Shown: positions 12,202 through 20,349 of the stretch, piece after piece
Layout: each line of letters begins with the position of its first letter
Numbering within the stretch: the first letter of the stretch is position 1
Origin: Acidimicrobiales bacterium
GTDB taxonomy: Bacteria; Actinomycetota; Acidimicrobiia; Acidimicrobiales; Iamiaceae
Assembly (NCBI GenBank): GCA_035547835.1
Contig: DASZTW010000005.1
Coordinates: forward strand, 62,001 to 126,000
DNA length: 64,000 nt
Direction of reading: 5' to 3'
Program-made: the position numbers and the translations under genes
The notes under the pieces: model-generated
What the model saw: only the letters and a program-made list of their open reading frames with translations
What the model was told of the DNA's origin: nothing
The model's database searches: none

Positions 12202-13599
12202 TTGACCGCACCTGCCTCGACGCCCAGCCCCTCGTTCTCCGAGCGGGTCGTCAGCCGCCTTTCGACGGGACTGTTCGGCAACCGCTCGTCGCGCCGGGGG
12301 TTCCTCGCCAGCACGGCCGTGGTCGGCTCTGCGCTCACCACCAAGCCCTGGAAGTATCTCGTGGAGCCGGTGAGCGCCTACGACGCCGTGTGTGGCTCCG
12401 GCAACGAGTGCGGCGACGGCTGGACCGTGTTCTGCTGCACCTTGAGCAAGCAGAACATGTGCCCCAACGACACCTTCGTCGGCGGCTGGTGGAAGGCCGA
12501 CAACTCGGGGTTCTGCTGCGGCGGAGCCCGCTACTACATCGACTGCAACGCCAAGTGCGGGTCGATCTGGAACGGGTCCTGCCACTGCAACAACACCGGC
12601 ACCTGCGATCGGCGCCGGGTCGCGTGCAACCAGTTCCGCTACGGCCAGTGCCACCAGGAGATCAGCTGCTACGGGCCGGTCGTGTGCCGTGTGGCCACGT
12701 GCACGCCGCCGTGGCAGTACGACCAGACCTGCACGACCGCCAGCGCCACCGACAACAACACCGCCACGCACTCGGCGCCCTGCCTCGACCGGGGCTGCTC
12801 GGCGATCACCGACCTCTGGCACCACTACGGCGGGCCCACCGGCGTGCTCGGCCAGATGACGATCCCGCCGGGACCCGACCCCTCCGGCCGCGGCCTCTGG
12901 GCGGTCTTCCAGCACGGCGCGATCTTCGAGTCGGCCACCACCGGCACGCACGCCGTGCGCGGCTCGATCTGGGGCGAGTACTACGGCCAGCGCAACACGC
13001 TGAGCCCGCTCGGATTCCCCATCACCGAGGAGAGCACGCTCACCACACCGTGGGGCAAGGTCTTCGTGTCGTGGTTCGAACAGGGCGTGATCGTCGCCTC
13101 GTGGACCGCGGGGGTGCACTCGGTCTGGCAGCCCATCTACCAGTGCTACTGGGGCATTGGGTCCGTGAAGTCCGCGCTCGGCCACCCGACCGACTCGGTC
13201 CAGCCCACCAGCGACGGCGGGCAGTGGCAACCGTTCCAAGACGGCCTGATCTACTGGAGCAGCGGCACCGGCGCGCACGAGATCCGCGGCTCGCTGTCGC
13301 TGAAGTACCGCGTGCTGGGCCGGGAGAAGAGCTCGCTCGGCTATCCCATCTCGAACACCGGCACGGTTCGGGGTGTCGCCGTGTGCTGGTTCCAAGACGG
13401 CATGATCTCCGACTCGCACGACGTCGGGCTGCACGCCATCTGGGGACCGATCTACCGCAAGTACTACGGGATGGGTTCGTACACGTCGCCGCTCGGTTTC
13501 CCGATCTCGGACGTGTACACGCAGTCCGACGGCACCCAGCGCGCCGACTTCCAGCACGGCAGCCTCACGTACAACCCGCTCACCGGAATCGTCTCGTGA
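12202..13599 (+). CDS. Tat-exported MauA-like cysteine-rich protein with LGFP repeats
   Basis: A 465-residue two-part protein. Residues 30-45 (RRGFLASTAVVG) are a twin-arginine signal. Residues 64-199 hold 20 cysteines and align by eye with methylamine dehydrogenase light chain. CPNDTFVGGWW and GSCHCNNTG match the segments around the first tryptophan of the TTQ cofactor; EISCYG matches the segment where the second tryptophan should be but carries Ser. Residues 205-445 are five LGFP repeats (SPLGFPITEE, SALGHPTDSV, SSLGYPISNT, SPLGFPISDV and a degenerate first copy), which anchor actinobacterial proteins in the cell wall. Without a second Trp, TTQ catalysis is unlikely; a structural or ligand-binding role at the wall is inferred. 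No heavy chain (mauB) or mauG is nearby. Confidence 0.72.
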   Translation: MTAPASTPSPSFSERVVSRLSTGLFGNRSSRRGFLASTAVVGSALTTKPWKYLVEPVSAYDAVCGSGNECGDGWTVFCCTLSKQNMCPNDTFVGGWWKADNSGFCCGGARYYIDCNAKCGSIWNGSCHCNNTGTCDRRRVACNQFRYGQCHQEISCYGPVVCRVATCTPPWQYDQTCTTASATDNNTATHSAPCLDRGCSAITDLWHHYGGPTGVLGQMTIPPGPDPSGRGLWAVFQHGAIFESATTGTHAVRGSIWGEYYGQRNTLSPLGFPITEESTLTTPWGKVFVSWFEQGVIVASWTAGVHSVWQPIYQCYWGIGSVKSALGHPTDSVQPTSDGGQWQPFQDGLIYWSSGTGAHEIRGSLSLKYRVLGREKSSLGYPISNTGTVRGVAVCWFQDGMISDSHDVGLHAIWGPIYRKYYGMGSYTSPLGFPISDVYTQSDGTQRADFQHGSLTYNPLTGIVS

Positions 13600-13610
13600 C
13601 AGGAGCCCCC

Positions 13611-14378
13611 ATGGCCATCACGATCGTCTGCGCATTCGCCCTTGCCGTCGTGGCCGCCATCCGCGGTACGTGGTCGCCATGCGGCTTGTCGATGCTGTCG
13701 ACCATCACGCCGGTCACCGAGCGGGCGCGCGGCCACCGCTACCCGGCGGCTGCGGCGTGGTTCATCGCCGGCGCCGCCGTCGGCGGCGCGTGCCTCGGCG
13801 CCGTGGCGGCTGCCATCGCCGCCGCGTTCCACGCCGTTGGCCCGTCGCGCTCCCTCTCGCTCGCGCTGGTCGGCGCCGCCGCGCTGGTGGGGGTCGCATC
13901 CGACTTGGCGGTGTTCGGGATCTCCCTCCCGTTGCATCCCCGCCAAGTCGACGAGACGTGGCTGCGCAAGTTCCGCACCTGGGTGTACGCCGGCGGCTTC
14001 GGCTGGCAGATCGGCACCGGGTTCGCCACGTACATCATGACGGCAGCCACGTACGCGCTGGTGGTGGTCGCCGCCCTCACTGCGTCGCCGGTGGTCGCCT
14101 TCGCCGCGTGCGTCACGTTCGGCACCCTGCGGGGCGCGGCAGTGCTCCTGAGCGCCCGCGCACGCACGCCCGAACGGCTGGCTGCGCTGCACCGCCGCCT
14201 CGATCGGGCCGAGCCGGCCAGCCGCGCGCTCGCGGTGGCGGGCCAGGCCGCCGTGGCGGCCGGCGCGGTGGCAGCGCTGGCAGGACCCGGCTGGTCGACG
14301 GCGGTCATCGCGGCCTGCCTGGCAGCCACCCTGCGCAAAGTCCGTTCTGGGCTGTTTTTGACGCGTCCCAACGCGTAA
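13611..14378 (+). CDS. CcdA/DsbD-like membrane protein
   Basis: Integral membrane protein of 255 residues, roughly six helices, opening with VAAIRGTWSPCGLSMLSTITP. The SPCGLSML motif in the first helix region is shared with CcdA/DsbD and related transporters of reducing equivalents or metals. Only this first conserved Cys is clear; the matching second-half cysteine (near FAACVTFG) is less typical. It closes the Mau-like operon 11 bases after the MauA-like gene with AGGAG 5 bases before the ATG. It may supply electrons across the membrane to the MauD/MauE pair. Its stop codon lies inside a 54-bp nested inverted repeat (14342-14395). Confidence 0.65.
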   Translation: MAITIVCAFALAVVAAIRGTWSPCGLSMLSTITPVTERARGHRYPAAAAWFIAGAAVGGACLGAVAAAIAAAFHAVGPSRSLSLALVGAAALVGVASDLAVFGISLPLHPRQVDETWLRKFRTWVYAGGFGWQIGTGFATYIMTAATYALVVVAALTASPVVAFAACVTFGTLRGAAVLLSARARTPERLAALHRRLDRAEPASRALAVAGQAAVAAGAVAALAGPGWSTAVIAACLAATLRKVRSGLFLTRPNA

Positions 14379-14395
14379 TTTTCAGCCCAGAACGG
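14342..14395. repeat. 54-bp nested inverted repeat, copy A
   Basis: Outer arms CCGTTCTGGGCTG and CAGCCCAGAACGG (13 bp, perfect) enclose two ACGCGT palindromes separated by four bases. The stop codon of the CcdA-like gene is inside, and efp ends 26 bases beyond, facing it. On the plus strand the inner hairpin is followed by AATTTT, which would suit a terminator. Copy B is at 56380-56433. Confidence 0.85.
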
Positions 14396-14420
14396 GTCGG
14401 TGCGCCTTGGGGTGGGGGCG

Positions 14421-14981
14421 TCAGGCCTTGGAGATGTACTCGCCGGAGCGGGTGTCGACCTTGAGGCGGTCGCCGACGTTGACGAACAACGGCACTTGGA
14501 CCTGGATCCCGGTCTCGACCGTGGCGGGCTTGCGGGCACCCGACACCCGGTCGCCTTGGACACCGGGCTCGGTCTCGATCACGGCCAGCTCGACGGCCGC
14601 CGGCAGCTCCACCCCGACGACCTCGTCGCCGTAGAACTGCACGTTGGGGGTGGCACCTTCGGTGATGAACCCCGCTGCGTCGCCGAGGGCCGAAGCGGCC
14701 ACCGTCGACTGCTCGTACGTCTGCGTGTCCATGAAGACGAACCCGTCGCCGTCGCGGTACAGGTACTGCATCTCCCGCTTGTCGATCATGGCCTGCTCGA
14801 CCTTCTCGCCGGCACGGAACGTGCGGTCGAGCGAGTAACCGGTCCGGACGTTGCGGAGCGTGGTGCGAACGAACGCCCCACCCTTGCCCGGCTTCACGTG
14901 CTGGAACTCCACCACCTGAAAGAGCCCCTCGGGCAAGTTGAGGGTCATGCCGTTCTTCAGGTCGTTGGTCGTGAGAGCCAT
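14421..14981 (-). CDS. efp: Elongation factor P
   Basis: Rescues ribosomes stalled on polyproline. The 186 residues match EF-P throughout: MALTTNDLKNGMTLNLPEG, then the tip loop HVKPGKGGAF where the modifiable lysine sits, and the C-terminal signature TVETGIQVQVPLFVNVGDRLKVDTR. Neither epmA nor a rhamnosyltransferase modification gene is adjacent. GAGGAA precedes the ATG. It is the last gene of the aroC-aroK-aroB-aroQ-pepP-efp operon, 31 bases after pepP, as in mycobacteria, where nusB follows directly. Confidence 0.97.
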   Translation of the reverse strand: MALTTNDLKNGMTLNLPEGLFQVVEFQHVKPGKGGAFVRTTLRNVRTGYSLDRTFRAGEKVEQAMIDKREMQYLYRDGDGFVFMDTQTYEQSTVAASALGDAAGFITEGATPNVQFYGDEVVGVELPAAVELAVIETEPGVQGDRVSGARKPATVETGIQVQVPLFVNVGDRLKVDTRSGEYISKA

Positions 14982-15012
14982 GGTGTTCCTCGGGAAGTGA
15001 CGGATTGGACGG

Positions 15013-16203
15013 TCAACTCACCGCGGTGACCTTGGGAGCCAAGGTGAGCGGGCGCGATCCGGTCGGTGTCACCAGCAGGGTGTCCTCGATGCGCACGCCG
15101 CCGTGGTCCCGCAGGTACACGCCGGGCTCGACGGTCACGATCGCGCCGGGCGTGAGCGTAGCAGCCGAGGTGCGCGAGACCCCCGGTGCCTCGTGGATCT
15201 CGAGTCCCACCCCGTGGCCGGTGCCGTGGCTGAACGCGTCGCCCCAGCCCGCCTGGTCGATCACCTCACGGCAGGCGGCGTCGACGTCGACCGCCGGCAC
15301 GCCGGCGACCACGGCGGCGACCCCGGCCTGCTGGCTGGTGGCCACGACTTCGAGCATGCGGGCCTGGGTCGACGTGGCCTCGCCGAGCATGACCGTGCGG
15401 GTCATGTCGGAGCAGTAGCCATCGACGACGGCGCCGAAGTCGAGCACCACGAGGTCGCCCTCGCGCAAGCGGGTGTCGTCCGGCCGGTGGTGCGCCATCG
15501 CGCCGTTCGTGCCGGCCGCGCAGATGGTGTCGAAGCTGGGACCGCTCGCGCCGAGTCGGCGCATCTCGCTGTCGAGCTCGAGTGCGAACTCCCGCTCGCG
15601 CGGCTCCTCGACGAGTCGATGGCGCAGCCGTGCCAGGGCGGCGTCCGCGATGGCCGCCGCCGCCTCGATGCGGGCGATCTCCCCGGCGTCCTTCACCACT
15701 CTCGAGTCCTCGACCAGGCGGCCGGTCGGCACCAGCTCGGCGCCCTCGAACCACGACGACGCGTACCGGCGCTGCGCCGCCCACGTGACCGAGTCGGACT
15801 CCAAGCCGATCCGCGAGAAGCCTGACGACCGCGCTTGGATCGCGTCGCGCTGCGCCTCACCGGCGCCGATGACGATCTCCGCGTCGACGCCCGCCCGTTC
15901 GAGCTCGTCGCGGGACTGGAAGTCGTAACGCCCGTCGGTGACCAGGTGGAGCCGATCGGGCGTGGCCAGGAGCAGTCCGGCCGAGCCGGTGAACCCGGTG
16001 AGCCAGCGCACGTTCACGAGGTTCGTGACCAACAGTGCATCGCACCCCGCGTCGTCGAGACGCTCCTGCACCCGAGCAGCCCGGCCGGCCACGTCGGACG
16101 GCGCCAGACCTTCGACCAACCGCAAGACCCGCGCCGCAGCCCGGACCGGGTCGGCCGCGTCGGCCAGCGCGTACACGTCGGTGTCGACGACCGGCGCTGT
16201 CAC
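15013..16203 (-). CDS. pepP: Xaa-Pro aminopeptidase / M24 family peptidase
   Basis: Removes N-terminal residues that precede proline. The creatinase N-domain begins with AARVQERLDDAGCDALLVTNL and WLTGFTGSAG. The C-terminal pita-bread domain carries the five metal ligands: LDFGAVVDGYCSDMTRT (two Asp), GTGHGVGLEIHE (His), TVEPGVYL (Glu) and VRIEDTLLV (Glu). GTG at 16203 overlaps the aroQ stop (GTGA), giving 396 residues; about 30 residues precede the recognisable N-domain, so a later start is possible. The gene equals mycobacterial pepQ by position (aroQ-pepQ-efp), and whether it is a dipeptidase or aminopeptidase cannot be told from sequence. Confidence 0.9.
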   Translation of the reverse strand: MTAPVVDTDVYALADAADPVRAAARVLRLVEGLAPSDVAGRAARVQERLDDAGCDALLVTNLVNVRWLTGFTGSAGLLLATPDRLHLVTDGRYDFQSRDELERAGVDAEIVIGAGEAQRDAIQARSSGFSRIGLESDSVTWAAQRRYASSWFEGAELVPTGRLVEDSRVVKDAGEIARIEAAAAIADAALARLRHRLVEEPREREFALELDSEMRRLGASGPSFDTICAAGTNGAMAHHRPDDTRLREGDLVVLDFGAVVDGYCSDMTRTVMLGEATSTQARMLEVVATSQQAGVAAVVAGVPAVDVDAACREVIDQAGWGDAFSHGTGHGVGLEIHEAPGVSRTSAATLTPGAIVTVEPGVYLRDHGGVRIEDTLLVTPTGSRPLTLAPKVTAVS

Positions 16204-16673
16204 ATCGACGCCGCCCGCTCCTCGAGCACCGCCACGGCGGCGTCGACCGCCAGGCGGTACCCCAGCCCACCGAAACCGATCACCGCGCCGCCGACCACCC
16301 CCGCCAACACCGACGTGTGACGGAACGGTTCGCGCGCCGCGGGATTCGACAAGTGCAGCTCGATCGACGGCCCGTCGAACGCCGCGAGCGCGTCGTGCAA
16401 CGCCCATGAGTAGTGCGTGAAGGCCGCGGCGTTGATCACGATGGCGGCAGCCCGACCTCGCGCCGCGTGGATGGCGTCGATCAGGTCGCCTTCATGGTTC
16501 GATTGCGTGTGCTCGAGAGCAAAGCCGTGGGCGGCCGCCGCTTCGGTGGCGGTGGCGACGTGGTCGTCCAGCGAGGCGGTGCCGTACACCGCCGGCTCGC
16601 GTTGGCCGAGCAGATCGAGGTTCGGGCCAGACAGCAGCACGATCGTGCCGCGCGACGGCTCGCTTCCGGTCAT
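16200..16673 (-). CDS. aroQ: 3-dehydroquinate dehydratase, type II
   Basis: Third step of the shikimate pathway. The 157-residue product shows LLSGPNLDLLGQREPAVYG with the catalytic Tyr, THSNHEG-like QSNHEGDLID, INAAAFTHYS, and ELHLSNP with the FRHTSV segment containing the catalytic His region. The usual GPNLNLLG reads GPNLDLLG here, a conservative change. ATG at 16673 overlaps the aroB stop by four bases. The stop overlaps the pepP GTG. Type II enzymes are dodecamers in actinobacteria. Confidence 0.96.
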   Translation of the reverse strand: MTGSEPSRGTIVLLSGPNLDLLGQREPAVYGTASLDDHVATATEAAAAHGFALEHTQSNHEGDLIDAIHAARGRAAAIVINAAAFTHYSWALHDALAAFDGPSIELHLSNPAAREPFRHTSVLAGVVGGAVIGFGGLGYRLAVDAAVAVLEERAASM

Positions 16674-17674
16674 GCCCGCAATGCTTCCATGGCGTCGAGC
16701 AGCAGTGCGCGATCGTCGACCGGTACGGGCTCGACGCCGCGTGGCCCGTCGAGCACCAAGGTGACACCTGCGACCGCTTTCTTGTCGCGGCTGAACAGGT
16801 CGACGAGCTGCCCCGGGTCGAGGCCGGACGGCAAGGCCAGCGGGAGGTCGTACGACGCGACGACGTCGCGGTGCTCGAGGACCCGTTCGTCGTCGATGCG
16901 CCCGAGCCGCCGCGCCACCTCGGCCGCGTACACCAGCCCGATCGCCACCGCTTCGCCGTGTCGCAGGTCGTACTGGCCGGCGGTCTCGACCGCGTGGGCG
17001 AGCGTGTGGCCGTAGTTCAGGATCGCCCGGCGACCGCTCTCGCGCTCGTCGGACGCCACGACGTCGGCCTTGCAGCGGACGCACGCAGCGACGGCTTCGT
17101 CGAGCGGCAGGTCGCGCAAGTCGTCGACACCCAAGAAGGCGTACTTGGCCATCTCCCCGAGCCCGCTGCGGTACTCGCGGGGCGGCAACGTCGCCAGCAC
17201 CTCGGTGTCGCACAGCACGGCGGACGGTTGCCAGAACGCGCCCACCAGGTTCTTGCCTTCGGGCAAGTTCACGCCCGTCTTGCCGCCGATGGCCGCGTCG
17301 ACTTGACCGAGCAGCGTGGTTGCCACGTGCACGACGGGCAGACCCCGGTGGTACACCGCAGCGGCGAAGCCGGCCGTGTCGGTCACCACCCCGCCGCCGA
17401 CGGCGACCACGACGTCGCCGCGGGTCAGCCCCCACTGCGCGAAGTCGCGGCACAGGTCCTCGACCGTCCCGAGGTGCTTGGCGTCCTCGCCGTCGCCCAT
17501 CGTGAAGGTCCGTTGCTCGATGCCGGCGTCGACCTCGACCCCGATGGTCGCCTGGGTCACGATGGCCGCGCGCCGGACGCCGTGCGGCACCACGGCCGCC
17601 AGGCGGTGGCGCGCGCCGGACCCGACCAACACCGGGTAGCTGCGGTCGCCCAGCGGGACGTCGAGCTCGATCAT
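16670..17674 (-). CDS. aroB: 3-dehydroquinate synthase
   Basis: Converts DAHP to 3-dehydroquinate with NAD and zinc. Motifs include AVGGGVVTDTAGFAAA (NAD loop), TTLLGQVDAAIGGKTGVN and the metal-site segments LGEMAKY and ILNYGHTLAHAVE with RHGEAVAIG. ATG at 17674 gives 334 residues beginning MIELDVPLGDRSYPVLVGSG as the family does. A GTG at 17692, overlapping aroK, would add six residues; neither has a strong Shine-Dalgarno sequence. It starts 7 bases after aroK and its stop overlaps aroQ. Confidence 0.96.
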   Translation of the reverse strand: MIELDVPLGDRSYPVLVGSGARHRLAAVVPHGVRRAAIVTQATIGVEVDAGIEQRTFTMGDGEDAKHLGTVEDLCRDFAQWGLTRGDVVVAVGGGVVTDTAGFAAAVYHRGLPVVHVATTLLGQVDAAIGGKTGVNLPEGKNLVGAFWQPSAVLCDTEVLATLPPREYRSGLGEMAKYAFLGVDDLRDLPLDEAVAACVRCKADVVASDERESGRRAILNYGHTLAHAVETAGQYDLRHGEAVAIGLVYAAEVARRLGRIDDERVLEHRDVVASYDLPLALPSGLDPGQLVDLFSRDKKAVAGVTLVLDGPRGVEPVPVDDRALLLDAMEALRA

Positions 17675-17681
17675 GGCCGCA

Positions 17682-18284
17682 TCACCGCGCACCCGACGCG
17701 GCGCCCGCTTGGACCACGCCTGACTCGCGCAGGGCCTCTTCGACCAGCTGGCTCAGGCGCTTCTTGGGCTTGTCGTCGTGCTGGTGGACCGGCTCGACGT
17801 CGATCGTGATGTCCGCGACCTTCTCGTACCAGCCGTTCCGCTCGCCGGCGAGGCGTTCCAGGGTTCCGGCCACGTCGTCGTCGAGCAGCGGACGGCGCTT
17901 GCGGCCGTCCTGGCGCTGCTCGATCCGGCTGGCGAGGAACTCCGGGGTGGCCCGCAGCCACACGACCGCCACGTCGGGCTGTGCCAGTCGAGTGCGGTTG
18001 GCCTTGGTGGTGACGACGCCGCCGCCGGTGGCCACGACCGTGGGCTCGCGAGCCGACAGCAGGTCGGCGAGCACCCAGGTCTCCGCCTCGCGGAACGCTT
18101 CCTCGCCCTCCTCGGCGAACCAGTGGCGGACGCTGCGGCCGGTGCGCTCGGCCAACGCCGCGTCGGCGTCGACGAACCGGTAGCCGAGCCGGCGCGCCAA
18201 CCGCTGGCCCACGGTGGTCTTGCCGGACCCCATCAGCCCGACCAGCGCGATGTGCGTCGGGTGCTTCGAGCGACGATCAGCCAA
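17682..18284 (-). CDS. aroK: Shikimate kinase
   Basis: Phosphorylates shikimate at O3. Shows Walker [12 protein letters not shown], the shikimate-binding Asp in [13 protein letters not shown]-type [13 protein letters not shown], and the glycine triplet in VVATGGGVV. The start is inferred as TTG at 18284, which overlaps the aroC stop (TTGGCTGA) with GGGAGGG 5 bases upstream. No ATG or GTG lies closer to the P-loop. The protein is then 200 residues, with a 35-residue C-terminal extension after the kinase fold ([19 protein letters not shown]). Confidence 0.93.
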   Translation of the reverse strand: MADRRSKHPTHIALVGLMGSGKTTVGQRLARRLGYRFVDADAALAERTGRSVRHWFAEEGEEAFREAETWVLADLLSAREPTVVATGGGVVTTKANRTRLAQPDVAVVWLRATPEFLASRIEQRQDGRKRRPLLDDDVAGTLERLAGERNGWYEKVADITIDVEPVHQHDDKPKKRLSQLVEEALRESGVVQAGAASGAR

Positions 18285-19452
18285 GGGGACCCTCCCGCCG
18301 GTCCCGCTCTGCCGCCTCTGCGTTGCGCACCATCTCGCGCACGGAGTCGCCGCCGAACTTGCGGGCCGCCTCGTTGGCGAGGGTGAGCGCCACCATCGTC
18401 TCGGCGACCACACCCATCGCCGGTACGGCCGTGACGTCGGTGCGCTCCTTGAACGACACGCCCGGTTCCTTCGACAGCACGTCGACCGTCTCCAGCGTGG
18501 GCCGGTTCAGGGTGGCGAGGGGTTTCATCGCGGCGCGCACCACCACCGGCTCGCCCGTGGAGATGCCGCCTTCGAGGCCGCCGGCGAGCATCGAGGTGCG
18601 GCGGAAGCCCTCCTCGGCGTCGTACGTGATCGGGTCGTGCGCCGCGCTCCCCCGCCGCGAGGCGACTTCGAAGCCGTCACCGATCTCGACGCCCTTCACC
18701 GCTTGGATGCTCATGACCGCCTGGGCCAGCAAGGCGTCGAGCTTGCGATCCCAGTGGACGTGGCTCCCGAGGCCCACCGGCACGCCGTACGCCAGCACTT
18801 CGACGATGCCCCCGAGCGAGTCACCTTCTTTGGCAGCAGCCTTGATCTCGGCGACCATCGCTTCCTCGGCGACCGGGTCGAAGCAGCGGACGGCCGACGC
18901 GTCGATGCGGGCGAGGTCAGACGGGCGCGGGCGGGTGTCGAGCCCGGCCCGGGCGCCACCGAGCGCGATGACGTGGCTGAGGACCTCGACGCCGAGCTCG
19001 GCGAGCAGCGCTTTGGCCAGCGACCCAGCCACCACCCGAGCCGCGGTCTCGCGGGCCGAAGCCCGTTCGAGCACGTCGCGGGCGTCGACGAATCCGTACT
19101 TCTGCATGCCGGCGAGATCGGCGTGGCCGGGTCGGACCTGCGTGAGCGGGGCCTTGGTCCCGCCCGGCTCGACGGCCATCTCCTCGTGCCACTTGTCGGA
19201 GCGCTTCCACTCGGAGTTGCCGATCTCGATGGCGACCGGAGAGCCGAGCGTCCGGCCGTGGCGGACCCCGCCGACGATCGTGAGCTCGTCTTGTTCGAAC
19301 CGTTGGCGCGGACCTCGCCCGTAGCCGAGGCGGCGGCGGGCGAGCTCAGCCTGGATCTGCTCGACCGTCACGGTGAGCCCCGCGGGCAGCCCCTCCACCA
19401 CCACGACCAGGCCGCGACCATGTGATTCGCCGGCGGTGAGGAAGCGGAGCAT
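18277..19452 (-). CDS. aroC: Chorismate synthase
   Basis: Makes chorismate from EPSP with reduced FMN. Signature segments [47 protein letters not shown] and [14 protein letters not shown] are all present over 391 residues. The ATG at 19452 is chosen over the GTG one codon upstream because TAGATT sits exactly 6 bases before it (leaderless promoter) and the protein then begins [12 protein letters not shown]. It heads the six-gene aro-pepP-efp operon. aroA and aroG are not in the window. Confidence 0.97.
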   Translation of the reverse strand: MLRFLTAGESHGRGLVVVVEGLPAGLTVTVEQIQAELARRRLGYGRGPRQRFEQDELTIVGGVRHGRTLGSPVAIEIGNSEWKRSDKWHEEMAVEPGGTKAPLTQVRPGHADLAGMQKYGFVDARDVLERASARETAARVVAGSLAKALLAELGVEVLSHVIALGGARAGLDTRPRPSDLARIDASAVRCFDPVAEEAMVAEIKAAAKEGDSLGGIVEVLAYGVPVGLGSHVHWDRKLDALLAQAVMSIQAVKGVEIGDGFEVASRRGSAAHDPITYDAEEGFRRTSMLAGGLEGGISTGEPVVVRAAMKPLATLNRPTLETVDVLSKEPGVSFKERTDVTAVPAMGVVAETMVALTLANEAARKFGGDSVREMVRNAEAAERDRREGPLG

Positions 19453-19458
19453 CACGCG

Positions 19459-19464
19459 AATCTA
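19459..19464 (-). promoter_or_regulatory. -10 hexamer TAGATT, leaderless start of aroC
   Basis: TAGATT on the minus strand ends 6 bases before the aroC ATG (19452). No Shine-Dalgarno sequence intervenes. Confidence 0.55.
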
Positions 19465-19511
19465 CGCCCTGGGCGCCGGGCGTCCGAACGGGGTTCGGGG
19501 CGCGTGGCTGC

Positions 19512-20282
19512 TCAGGCGACCAGCGCGGGGCTGATCAAGATGGCCACCACCGCGCCGAGTGCGAGCATCGGCCCGAACGGGAACGGCGCGCTGTGGCCGC
19601 GCCGCACCGCGAGCACCACCAGCCCCACCACCACCCCGGCCAGACCGGCGACCAGCAGCGAGTGGACCACCAGGATCGGGCTCAGCCACCCGAGCCAGAG
19701 ACCGAGCAGGCGTGCCAGCTTCACGTCGCCCCAGCCCATGCCTTTGGGGGACACGAACGCCATCAGCGCCAACAACGCGAAGAAGCCGAGCGACCCCGCC
19801 GCGGCGTACAGGATCCGTGCGGGCTCATGGCGCACCAGCGACAGCACCACCACCGCCACGACCGACCCGTACAGCATCGGGAACGTGAGACGGTCCGGCA
19901 GCCGGTACGTGCGCAAGTCGACCACGGCCAAGGTGAGCAGTCCCGAGAACAGCAGGAGGTAGGGCACGAGCGGTGCGCTGGCACCGAAGCGGATGCCGGC
20001 GAGGATCCAGAGCACGGCGTTGACGACTTGGACGGCGAGCTGGGCCACGCCCACGACGTGGCCGCACTCGCGGCAACGTCCTCGGTGGGCGAACGGTCCG
20101 GCCACCGGCACGAGCTCGAGCCCGTGCAGCGGGGCGTCGCAGGATCCGCACCGCGACCACGGCGCCCGCAGCGGGCGGTCGAGGTCGGCGTCGTCGCGAT
20201 GGCGAACCGCCAGCGCCTCGACGAACACGCCCGACACGAGACCGCCTGCCCCGCACGCCGCGAGGAGCACCGGGTCGGCCAT
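19512..20282 (-). CDS. pilD: Prepilin peptidase, A24 family
   Basis: Membrane aspartic protease that cleaves and may methylate type IV prepilin-like precursors. The two catalytic aspartates are in VDLRTYRLPDRLTF and GMGWGDVKLA. The cytoplasmic zinc loop CGSCDAP...CRECG is present. About seven membrane helices fit the 256 residues. ATG at 20282 is preferred to GTG at 20291 because TAGGGT lies 7 bases upstream. It stands alone between aroE and aroC, exactly as Rv2551c does in M. tuberculosis; no pilin genes are in the window, so its substrates are elsewhere. Confidence 0.93.
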   Translation of the reverse strand: MADPVLLAACGAGGLVSGVFVEALAVRHRDDADLDRPLRAPWSRCGSCDAPLHGLELVPVAGPFAHRGRCRECGHVVGVAQLAVQVVNAVLWILAGIRFGASAPLVPYLLLFSGLLTLAVVDLRTYRLPDRLTFPMLYGSVVAVVVLSLVRHEPARILYAAAGSLGFFALLALMAFVSPKGMGWGDVKLARLLGLWLGWLSPILVVHSLLVAGLAGVVVGLVVLAVRRGHSAPFPFGPMLALGAVVAILISPALVA

Positions 20283-20289
20283 GGCGGGC

Positions 20290-20295
20290 ACCCTA
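20290..20295 (-). promoter_or_regulatory. -10 hexamer TAGGGT, leaderless start of pilD
   Basis: TAGGGT ends 7 bases before the ATG at 20282, deciding that start over a GTG nine bases upstream. Confidence 0.5.
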
Positions 20296-20349
20296 CGGCG
20301 CGCTGGGGTACGACGGCATGCTCGTCCTGTCGGCCGGATCAGGCCGGGG

